In this document: positions 1 through 5,132 of the stretch, piece after piece
How the letters are laid out: every line of letters begins with the position of its first letter
Numbering within the stretch: position 1 is the stretch's first letter
Assembly (NCBI GenBank): GCA_937888925.1
Contig: CALARM010000784.1
Coordinates: 1 to 5,132, forward strand
Length of the DNA stretch: 5,132 nt
Source of the DNA: an uncultured Synergistia bacterium
Lineage (GTDB): Bacteria > Eremiobacterota > SpSt-956 > JAKJGF01
Reading direction: 5' to 3'
Program-made: the position numbers and the translations under genes
Notes under the pieces: generated by a model
Seen by the model: only the letters and a program-made list of their open reading frames with translations
Told to the model about the DNA's origin: nothing
The model's database searches: none

Positions 1-247
1 GAGAAGGCTGGTAGTTTACATTCAGACCTATAAAAGAAGGTTCTATATTTTCCAGGCTATTCCTGTCCATCGAATAGAGAGAAAACTCTTTCTCTTCATT
101 TGAAACATGTGTGCCTGTTAAAATGCCTCCTGTAAAGCATAAAACAAGTAATAAAGGTATCAGAAAATAATGTAACTTCCTCTTTTTTGTATAATAGGCT
201 ATTGAATAGATAACCATGAGGGAAATATTTTTAATAAGACGTAACAT
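1..247 (-). CDS. Partial membrane-anchored protein, N-terminal 82 codons; weakly SpoIIM-like
   Basis: An open frame runs on the minus strand from an ATG at 247-245 through the left edge without a stop, giving 82 codons. The start is supported by a strong ribosome binding site (AAGGAGGAT, 261-253) at normal spacing. The product begins MLRLIKNISLMVIYSIAYYT, followed by a basic patch (KKRK, residues 21-24). A hydrophobic segment at about residues 27-46 follows (FLIPLLLVLCF, then GGILTG). The visible remainder is polar (EEKE at 51-54). This looks like one transmembrane segment with a cytoplasmic, basic N-terminus. The cysteine at 37 is preceded by leucine, so it is not a good lipobox. The basic stretch, hydrophobic helix and small-residue GGILTG pattern loosely resemble the first helix of SpoIIM/DUF95 membrane proteins. 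The later residues do not clearly continue that match, so no function is assigned. It is divergent from the gene at 480. Confidence 0.72.
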   Translation of the reverse strand, partial: MLRLIKNISLMVIYSIAYYTKKRKLHYFLIPLLLVLCFTGGILTGTHVSNEEKEFSLYSMDRNSLENIEPSFIGLNVNYQPS

Positions 248-252
248 AAGAC

Positions 253-261
253 ATCCTCCTT
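253..261 (-). promoter_or_regulatory. Ribosome binding site of the minus-strand gene
   Basis: The minus strand reads AAGGAGGAT. Its GGAGG core lies seven bases before the ATG at 247-245. It is nearly a perfect anti-Shine-Dalgarno match and is the main evidence that the truncated minus-strand frame is a real gene. It also fixes its start in preference to the in-frame ATG at codon 11. Confidence 0.8.
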
Positions 262-289
262 ATTGATTGTATCATAATTTACCTGCTCC

Positions 290-317
290 CGTCACGCGTT
301 ACCCGTTACGCGTCACG
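290..317. repeat. Heptanucleotide array 1 forming an imperfect 28-bp palindrome
   Basis: Four tandem 7-bp units occupy 291-318: GTCACGC, GTTACCC, GTTACGC and GTCACGA. Together with C290 they form an imperfect palindrome at 290-317 centred between 303 and 304. All symmetric positions pair except three (293/314, 300/307 and the central pair 303/304). It contains two ACGCGT hexamers, at 294-299 and 308-313. If the minus-strand promoter proposed at 328-356 is right, the palindrome lies in the 5' leader of the minus-strand gene and could fold as an RNA hairpin. It could also be a protein-binding operator or simply repeat DNA. Confidence 0.75.
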
Positions 318-327
318 ATTTATTATA

Positions 328-356
328 ATTATACACATAACAGGCTATAACTGCAA
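328..356 (-). promoter_or_regulatory. Candidate promoter for the minus-strand gene
   Basis: On the minus strand there is a TATAAT at 333-328 with a second TATAAT immediately downstream (327-322). The hexamer TTGCAG (356-351) lies exactly 17 bases upstream of the first. The -10 is perfect, while the -35 matches only the TTG of TTGACA. Transcription would start near 321 and give a leader of roughly 75 bases containing heptad array 1. AT-rich DNA produces TATAAT by chance, so the correct spacing and gene orientation are the main support. Confidence 0.5.
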
Positions 357-377
357 TAGTTTATATGGATACTGATA

Positions 378-412
378 ATCACGCATTACGCATTACGCAT
401 CACGCATTACGA
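378..412. repeat. Heptanucleotide array 2 (ATYACGC, five units)
   Basis: Five head-to-tail 7-bp units fill 378-412: ATCACGC, ATTACGC, ATTACGC, ATCACGC and ATTACGA. They differ from array 1 mainly by A instead of G at the first position, so the shared consensus is RTYACGC. Both arrays end in ACGATT. With A in the first position the ACGCGT palindromes are lost, so this array has no obvious hairpin. It sits between the two proposed divergent promoters. Confidence 0.85.
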
Positions 413-438
413 TTAACATATACATAAAAAGAATTTTT

Positions 439-447
439 TGATATAAT
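439..447 (+). promoter_or_regulatory. Extended -10 promoter for the PPDK_N-type gene
   Basis: TGATATAAT is a perfect extended -10 element (TGn followed by TATAAT, 442-447). No good -35 is seen at 16-18 bp spacing, which is tolerable for extended -10 promoters. Transcription would begin near 454, giving a leader of about 25 bases that includes the ribosome binding site at 464-470. Confidence 0.6.
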
Positions 448-463
448 ACATGCTTATTTGAAC

Positions 464-470
464 AAAGGAG
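464..470 (+). promoter_or_regulatory. Ribosome binding site of the PPDK_N-type gene
   Basis: AAAGGAG ends nine bases before the ATG at 480, a normal spacing. It supports that start for the 762-codon frame. Confidence 0.8.
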
Positions 471-479
471 AAGTCTGAA

Positions 480-2768
480 ATGAGTTATAACAAACCAGAG
501 TGGAGAGTAATTATTGATTTATTGACAAAAACAAATCCTCTTTTACTTTATAGATTGACAAAAAGGATGATTTACTATCTTGTTACAAAAAATATCAGCC
601 AGATAGATGAACTTATTAAAGAACTGGAAGGTCTCTCAGAAAGTCCTGAAGAGGATACTATCTATACAAATATGCCTCATCCGAAATTTTGTGCCGGACG
701 GCTTCAGAGATTTGTAACATGTGTATTTGAAATTGCCAACGAACATATCCTGGATCAGGATATTGCCGATCAGTTGAGTATATGGCTCTGCCAGGAAAGA
801 GGAAGATTTCTTTCCAATGCAGTGCAGAATCTTAATATACCTCTGGTAAATATAACTACGGAACTGAATAAATTTGTCAATATACCGGCAGAAGAATTAT
901 GTATGTCTCCTGAAGAATATATGGGTATCAGGGTTGCTCTTATCAGAAGATTTCTCACTTTCAATCTGTCTTTTATAAATATTGCCAGAAAGTATATTAC
1001 TGTAAGGGATTTTTCAGAGCTTGTAAAGAATATTATTGGCCCTGCACAGGGGGCAGGAAGGCTTGGAGGAAAAAGCAGCGGCATATTACTGGCCTATAAA
1101 ATTCTGGAATCTGCAAGCAATAAATATCCTGAATTGAAAATAAAAGTTCCGAGAAGCTGGTACATAACTTCAGATTCACTCCATGAGTTTATTCAATATA
1201 ATGCTATGGAAGAATTTGCCAATCTCAAGTATATGAATATAGAGGAAATAAAGCATGGATATCCTTATCTTCAGCAGATATTTAAAAACTCTTTTTTCCC
1301 GCCTGAAATAATAAATAGTCTTGCAATGATTATAGATCAGACGGAAAATACTCCTTTGATAATTCGCTCTTCAAGTCTTCTGGAAGATAGTTTTGAGGCA
1401 ACTTTTGCAGGGAAATATAAGAGTCTCTTCCTTCCAAACCAGGGGCCCCGGGCAGAAAGACTGAATGATATGATTGATGCCATAGCAGAGGTCTATGCCA
1501 GCACCTACGGTCCTGATCCCATACAATACAGAAGAGAAAAAGGATTGCTGGATTTTAATGAGGAAATGGGTATTCTTATTCAGGAAGTAGTAGGTACAAA
1601 GGCAGGTAAATATTTTTTCCCGACTTTTGCAGGTGTGGCTTTCACTCATAATGAATTCCGATGGTCTCCGAGAATTAAAAGAGAAGACGGAGCGGTAAGG
1701 CTGGTTATGGGACTCGGTACAAGGGCTGTAGACAGGGTTTCAAACGACTATCCTTTTATTATTTCTCCTGGTAATCCTTCCATAAAAGTAAATGTATCTT
1801 ATGAGAATATAAAGAAATATTCCCAGAACTATATGGATGTTTTGAACCTTGAAACAAATAAATTTGAAACCCTTCCTGTGAGAGACCTGATTCAGGAAAC
1901 AGGGAATCAAATCCCCGGTCTCAAACATATGATTTCCATAGATAAAAGCGGATATCTTATGAGCCCTCTCGGTCTCTTTGATATTGATGAAGCTGACTTT
2001 ACAGTTACTTTCCAGGGACTTATTGAAAAAACACCTTTTTTGAAGCAGATAAAGAAAATTCTGGAAATTTTAAAAGAAGAATTTAATTTCCCTGTAGATG
2101 TAGAATTTGCTTCCGATGGTCATGACCTCTATATTCTGCAGTGCCGTCCCCAGGGACAGGGCAGAATGGCAAGTAAAAACATTACCTTACCCGATAATAT
2201 TCCCGATGAATATAAGATATTTTCAGCTACAAGATATGTTACCAATGCCAGTATAGAAGATATTGAATATGTTGTTTATATAGATCCACGAGCATATAAC
2301 TCTATGGAATCTATGGAAGATATGAGAAGTGTTGCAAAAATAGTAGGCAGATTGAATTCAATACTTCCGAAAAGAAAATTTATACTCATGGGACCCGGCA
2401 GGTGGGGAAGCAGGGGAGATATTAAATTAGGCGTAGGTGTTACCTACTGTGATATCAATAATACTATCATGTTAATTGAAATAGCAAGAAGTCTCGGGAA
2501 TTATGTACCGGAATTATCTTTCGGAACCCATTTCTTTCAAGATCTTGTAGAGGCTGATATTTATTATCTACCTCTTTATCCCGATCAGGATAAAACTATT
2601 TTTAATGAGAATTTTTTATTAAAATCACCGAACAGGCTTGTAGAAATTTTTCCTGAATATGAATATTTTAACAATACAGTCAGGGTTATTTCCGTTAAAG
2701 ATTATGGTATGTCCATGTCGGTAATTATGGACGGAAATACTAATAGAGCCCTTGCTTTTCTTAAGTGA
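480..2768 (+). CDS. PEP/pyruvate-binding (PPDK N-terminal ATP-grasp) domain protein, non-canonical
   Basis: A complete 762-residue soluble protein with no signal peptide or membrane segment. Residues 1 to about 175 form a mainly helical N-terminal region of unknown role. Residues about 190-560 are the nucleotide-binding domain of pyruvate phosphate dikinase/PEP synthase (PPDK_N). Its visible marks are GGKSSG (196-201), IIRSSSLLEDS (294-304, with the nucleotide-contacting arginine expected at 296), GLGTRAVDR (411-419), VEFASDG (541-547) and the closing YILQCRP (551-557). After it there is no swivelling phosphohistidine domain and no PEP/pyruvate TIM barrel, so it cannot be a complete PEP synthase or dikinase. 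Residues about 565-762 instead form a C-terminal module with GPGRWGS (638-644) and GTHFFQDL (682-689). From memory, this combination recurs in proteins annotated only as PEP/pyruvate-binding domain-containing in several bacterial phyla, so the architecture looks native and not truncated. Substrate and reaction are unknown. It appears to have its own promoter. Confidence 0.9.
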   Translation: MSYNKPEWRVIIDLLTKTNPLLLYRLTKRMIYYLVTKNISQIDELIKELEGLSESPEEDTIYTNMPHPKFCAGRLQRFVTCVFEIANEHILDQDIADQLSIWLCQERGRFLSNAVQNLNIPLVNITTELNKFVNIPAEELCMSPEEYMGIRVALIRRFLTFNLSFINIARKYITVRDFSELVKNIIGPAQGAGRLGGKSSGILLAYKILESASNKYPELKIKVPRSWYITSDSLHEFIQYNAMEEFANLKYMNIEEIKHGYPYLQQIFKNSFFPPEIINSLAMIIDQTENTPLIIRSSSLLEDSFEATFAGKYKSLFLPNQGPRAERLNDMIDAIAEVYASTYGPDPIQYRREKGLLDFNEEMGILIQEVVGTKAGKYFFPTFAGVAFTHNEFRWSPRIKREDGAVRLVMGLGTRAVDRVSNDYPFIISPGNPSIKVNVSYENIKKYSQNYMDVLNLETNKFETLPVRDLIQETGNQIPGLKHMISIDKSGYLMSPLGLFDIDEADFTVTFQGLIEKTPFLKQIKKILEILKEEFNFPVDVEFASDGHDLYILQCRPQGQGRMASKNITLPDNIPDEYKIFSATRYVTNASIEDIEYVVYIDPRAYNSMESMEDMRSVAKIVGRLNSILPKRKFILMGPGRWGSRGDIKLGVGVTYCDINNTIMLIEIARSLGNYVPELSFGTHFFQDLVEADIYYLPLYPDQDKTIFNENFLLKSPNRLVEIFPEYEYFNNTVRVISVKDYGMSMSVIMDGNTNRALAFLK

Positions 2769-2870
2769 CGATCTTTGTGAATATTGAATAGAGGAAAAAT
2801 AATTTGAAAGTAATCCCTATTTGTGATAATATAATTGGTAATTATTTTATAGAACTGGATGTTTGGAAAC

Positions 2871-2879
2871 TGTTATAAT
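2871..2879 (+). promoter_or_regulatory. Extended -10 promoter for metG
   Basis: TGTTATAAT is a perfect extended -10 element (TATAAT at 2874-2879) in the 203-bp gap before metG. No convincing -35 lies 16-18 bp upstream. Transcription would start near 2886, giving a leader of about 85 bases. That is too short for a typical T-box, and no riboswitch fold was recognised. It suggests metG is transcribed independently of the upstream gene, although no strong terminator separates them. Confidence 0.55.
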
Positions 2880-2957
2880 TCTTGTGTAACTTTTCATACT
2901 TATTTCTTTGCAGGTTTACGCGAAAATGTTATATATTTTACTATTAAAATTGAAGTT

Positions 2958-2962
2958 AGGAG
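2958..2962 (+). promoter_or_regulatory. Ribosome binding site of metG
   Basis: AGGAG lies nine bases before the ATG at 2972. The start is also fixed by homology, because MetRS enzymes begin a few residues before the conserved TSALPYANG segment seen here at residues 9-17. Confidence 0.75.
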
Positions 2963-2971
2963 TCTTCTTGT

Positions 2972-5032
2972 ATGAGTAAAGAAAAATATTTAGTAACAAG
3001 TGCATTGCCTTATGCGAACGGCCCCATACATTTCGGACATATTGCAGGAGCATATCTCCCGGCAGATATATACGTAAGATTTCAGCGTATGAGGGGATCC
3101 GATATTATTTATATCTGCGGCACAGACGAACATGGTGTGGCAATTACCATTTCCGCAGAAAAAGAGAAAACAACGCCTCAGGAACATGTAGATAAATATC
3201 ATAAAGTCATAAAGACTATTTTCGATAATTTCAATATAAAATTCGATAATTTTTCCCGTACTTCTATGAAACATCATTATAAATTATCACAGGAATTTTT
3301 CATAGATCTCTATAATAACGGTTATGTAAAAGCTCATGTTACAAAACAGCTCTTCTGTAAGTCCTGTAATCGTTTTCTTGCAGACAGGTATGTTATGGGT
3401 GTATGTCCTGCCTGCGGCTATGAAGGCGCAAGAGGAGACGAATGCGGCAAGTGCGGAAAATGGCTTGAAGCTATGGAATTAGTAGAGCCCAGATGTAAGG
3501 TCTGTAATGAGCAACCTGAAATAAAGGAGACAGAGCACTGGTTTTTACAGCTTCAATTACTTTCTGAAAAACTCCTGGCCTGGCTTGATTCTCATAAAGA
3601 ATGGAAAGAAAATGTCAAACATTTTATAGGTAATATGATTAAAAACGGCCTTGAGGAAAGGCCTATTACAAGAGATCTCGACTGGGGAGTCCCTGTGCCC
3701 CTTGATGATGCACAGGGAAAAGTTCTTTATGTATGGTTTGATGCACCTATAGGATATATATCTTCCACAATGGAATGGGCAGAAAAGCAGGGAAATCCTG
3801 AAAAGTGGAAAGATTACTGGTATGATAAAGACTGTAAGCTTGTACATTTTATCGGAAAAGATAATATATCTTTCCACTGCGTTGTATGGCCTGCCATGAT
3901 TATGGGCCAGGATAAACCTCTCGTTATGCCCTGGAATGTGCCTGCCAACGAATTTTATAATCTTGACGGGAAACAGTTCTCCAAAAGCGAGGGATGGTAT
4001 ATATCAGTCGATGATTTCTTCCAGAAATATCCCGGTGATGTAATTCGTTATGCCATTATAAGCAACAGCCCTGAAAACAGGGATACGGAATTCACATGGA
4101 AGGATTTTCAGAGCAGAAATAATGATCACCTTGCAGATACATACGGAAATCTTGTTCATAGAGTCCTTACATTTATCGAAAAATATTTTGACGGAAAGAT
4201 TCCTGAACCGGGAAATATGGCAGATATAGATTTGAATATGATGGAAGAAATAAAGAAAACTCCCGGTATCATAGAAGAATGTCTCCTGAATTTCAAAAAC
4301 CGTCAGGCTTCTCATGAACTTATGGAACTGGCCCGAAAGGGTAACAGGTATTACAATGATAAAGCTCCCTGGAAATCCAGGAAGGATAATCTGTCAGACT
4401 GTGGTACTACGATGTATGTCTGTGCAAAGCTCCTTTCTGTACTTTCTGTTCTGTCTTTTCCTTTTATGCCTGAGAGCAGTAAAAAACTCTGGTCCATGGT
4501 TGGCTACAGTACAGATATTGAAAAGGAAAGATGGCAGAATATCGGAGAAAAAGAAGTGGTACCCGGTATGGCAATCGGGAAGCCTGAAGTGCTCTTTGCT
4601 AAAATTGATGATAAAGTAATAGAAGGTGAGATACAGAAAATGAAAGAGGAATTTATGGAAATACAGAAAGAAAAGGAAAAACCTGCAATTGAATATGCAC
4701 CGCTTAAAGAAACAATAACTTATGATGATTTTGCAAAACTTGATTTTCGTGTGGGTAAAGTGCTTACAGTAGAGCAGATCCCGAAATCTAAAAAGTTATT
4801 GAAGATTCTTCTTGACCTGGGCTTTGAAAAGCGTCAGGTTGTGGCAGGTATGGCTATGCATTATAAACCTGAAGAACTTATCGGACAGACGGTAATTGTT
4901 GTGGCAAATCTTGCTCCTGCAAAACTTATGAATGTAGAATCAAATGGTATGATACTTGCTGCTTCAATCGGCGATAAACTTACAGTTTTATCAGTGGCAA
5001 AGGATATTGATCCCGGATCGGCAATAAGTTAG
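2972..5032 (+). CDS. metG: Methionyl-tRNA synthetase with C-terminal tRNA-binding domain
   Basis: A cytoplasmic class I aminoacyl-tRNA synthetase that joins methionine to tRNA-Met using ATP, for both initiation and elongation. It has 686 residues, close to the roughly 680 of the homodimeric E. coli-type enzyme. The Rossmann catalytic core carries the HIGH motif as HFGH (20-23). The connective insert has eight cysteines in four CxxC pairs (129/132, 145/148, 158/161, 175/178), indicating two zinc knuckles. The KMSKS loop reads QFSKS (335-339): the second lysine (338) is kept, while the first position is glutamine. The helical anticodon-binding domain follows, with an APW motif (465-467) whose tryptophan matches the anticodon-reading Trp of the family. 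A charged helical linker (about 551-570) leads to an EMAP/Arc1p-type OB-fold tRNA-binding domain (about 582-686, FRVGKV at 592-597). The upstream gap holds a promoter-like site. Downstream, an inverted heptad repeat begins at the stop codon. Confidence 0.98.
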   Translation: MSKEKYLVTSALPYANGPIHFGHIAGAYLPADIYVRFQRMRGSDIIYICGTDEHGVAITISAEKEKTTPQEHVDKYHKVIKTIFDNFNIKFDNFSRTSMKHHYKLSQEFFIDLYNNGYVKAHVTKQLFCKSCNRFLADRYVMGVCPACGYEGARGDECGKCGKWLEAMELVEPRCKVCNEQPEIKETEHWFLQLQLLSEKLLAWLDSHKEWKENVKHFIGNMIKNGLEERPITRDLDWGVPVPLDDAQGKVLYVWFDAPIGYISSTMEWAEKQGNPEKWKDYWYDKDCKLVHFIGKDNISFHCVVWPAMIMGQDKPLVMPWNVPANEFYNLDGKQFSKSEGWYISVDDFFQKYPGDVIRYAIISNSPENRDTEFTWKDFQSRNNDHLADTYGNLVHRVLTFIEKYFDGKIPEPGNMADIDLNMMEEIKKTPGIIEECLLNFKNRQASHELMELARKGNRYYNDKAPWKSRKDNLSDCGTTMYVCAKLLSVLSVLSFPFMPESSKKLWSMVGYSTDIEKERWQNIGEKEVVPGMAIGKPEVLFAKIDDKVIEGEIQKMKEEFMEIQKEKEKPAIEYAPLKETITYDDFAKLDFRVGKVLTVEQIPKSKKLLKILLDLGFEKRQVVAGMAMHYKPEELIGQTVIVVANLAPAKLMNVESNGMILAASIGDKLTVLSVAKDIDPGSAIS

Positions 5033-5107
5033 AGTTAAGTGTTTAAAGTTGAAGGTTGAGAGTTTAAAAAACTCTCAACTCTCAACCTTCAACTCTCAAC
5101 TTTTAAA
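5028..5107. repeat. Heptanucleotide inverted repeat (CTCTCAA/TTGAGAG) after metG
   Basis: Almost the whole metG-to-next-gene spacer is period-7 DNA. The right arm (5072-5106) is five units: CTCTCAA twice, CCTTCAA, CTCTCAA, CTTTTAA. The left arm holds the same units in reverse orientation in 7-bp phase, TTGAGAG (5056-5062) and TTGAAGG (5049-5055), then decays through 5028-5048 across the metG stop. Two mutually exclusive stems are visible. One is a perfect 17-bp stem, 5048-5064 with 5077-5093 (12-base loop). The other is an 11-bp stem, 5055-5065 with 5069-5079 (AAA loop). The ends 5041-5047 and 5102-5108 also pair perfectly. No long T run follows, so intrinsic termination is not well supported. 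An RNA-stability or attenuating role is possible but unproven. Confidence 0.85.
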
Positions 5108-5113
5108 CCCTGC

Positions 5114-5120
5114 AAAGGAG
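5114..5120 (+). promoter_or_regulatory. Ribosome binding site of the gene starting at 5128
   Basis: AAAGGAG lies seven bases before an ATG at 5128-5130. It lies just beyond the inverted repeat (5041-5108), leaving the site accessible even when the hairpin forms. Confidence 0.65.
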
Positions 5121-5127
5121 TAATTAA

Positions 5128-5132
5128 ATGGA
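5128..5132 (+). CDS. Start of next gene, cut by the window edge
   Basis: Only ATG plus two bases are visible. The call rests on the well-placed AAAGGAG ribosome binding site and the 95-bp distance from metG. The product cannot be read. In many bacteria a TatD-family DNase follows metG, but nothing here tests that. The short same-strand gap without a clear promoter suggests co-transcription with metG. Confidence 0.55.

Noticed and set aside
266..274. Minus-strand TGATACAAT as an extended -10 for the truncated gene
   Set aside because: Transcription would start at or inside the ribosome binding site (253-261), leaving no usable leader.
290..412. The repeats at 291-318 and 378-412 as a CRISPR array
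   Set aside because: Units are 7 bp and contiguous, with no spacers of regular length and no cas genes nearby.
413..418. TTAACA as the -35 box of the PPDK_N-type gene promoter
   Set aside because: It lies 23 bp from the TATAAT at 442, well outside the usual 16-18 bp spacing.
770..1928. Three minus-strand open frames (770-1084, 1371-1649, 1740-1928)
   Set aside because: They lie opposite the strongly conserved PPDK_N-type gene, have no convincing ribosome binding sites and give low-complexity, cysteine- and phenylalanine-rich translations typical of antisense shadows.
2831..2850. Hairpin ATAATT-GGT-AATTAT followed by TTT as a terminator for the PPDK_N-type gene
   Set aside because: The stem is six A-T pairs only and the T tract is very short. 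It is too weak for an intrinsic terminator.
2886..2971. T-box or S-box type leader upstream of metG
   Set aside because: The leader from the proposed promoter is only about 85 bases. No T-box sequence, specifier stem or terminator/antiterminator pair is visible.
2990..4619. Minus-strand frames within metG (2990-3277, 3557-3877, 4004-4315) and a plus-strand frame at 4314-4619
   Set aside because: All are out of frame with, or antisense to, a clearly intact metG, and none shows a recognisable motif.
5041..5108. Inverted repeat after metG as a classical rho-independent terminator
   Set aside because: The stem is long, but no run of T residues follows either stem. The next ribosome binding site comes only a few bases later. 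Kept as a repeat and not called a terminator.

Overview
The window is an AT-rich bacterial segment with two complete plus-strand genes, a minus-strand gene cut by the left edge, and the first bases of another plus-strand gene at the right edge. Typical AGGAG-type ribosome binding sites, sigma70/sigmaA-like -10 boxes and the gene content all indicate bacteria. The lineage cannot be fixed from the sequence. The MetRS type (two zinc knuckles plus a fused C-terminal tRNA-binding domain), the PPDK_N-type protein and the heptanucleotide repeats between genes would suit an anaerobic, environmental or candidate-phylum bacterium, but that is an impression and not a demonstration.

Layout. Positions 1-247 (minus) hold the first 82 codons of a small membrane-anchored protein. 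Positions 248-479 are a divergent intergenic region. It carries a candidate minus-strand promoter, a candidate plus-strand extended -10 promoter, and two arrays of 7-bp repeats (consensus RTYACGC), one of which forms an imperfect 28-bp palindrome. Positions 480-2768 (plus) encode a 762-residue protein with a pyruvate-phosphate-dikinase-type ATP-grasp domain. It lacks the usual phosphohistidine and PEP-binding domains and instead ends in a GPGRWGS...GTHFFQ module. Positions 2769-2971 are a spacer with a second extended -10 promoter. Positions 2972-5032 (plus) encode methionyl-tRNA synthetase (MetG, 686 residues). Positions 5033-5127 are almost entirely a second, different heptanucleotide repeat (CTCTCAA / TTGAGAG) arranged as a large inverted repeat. 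A ribosome binding site and an ATG follow at 5128.

How the genes relate. MetG charges tRNA-Met for translation. The dikinase-like protein has no assignable substrate. The two appear to be transcribed separately, since 203 bp and a promoter-like site lie between them, so their adjacency is weak evidence for a shared function. The gene starting at 5128 may be co-transcribed with metG through the inverted repeat. The least explained material is the period-7 repeat DNA in two of the three intergenic regions, and the non-canonical domain composition of the dikinase-like protein.
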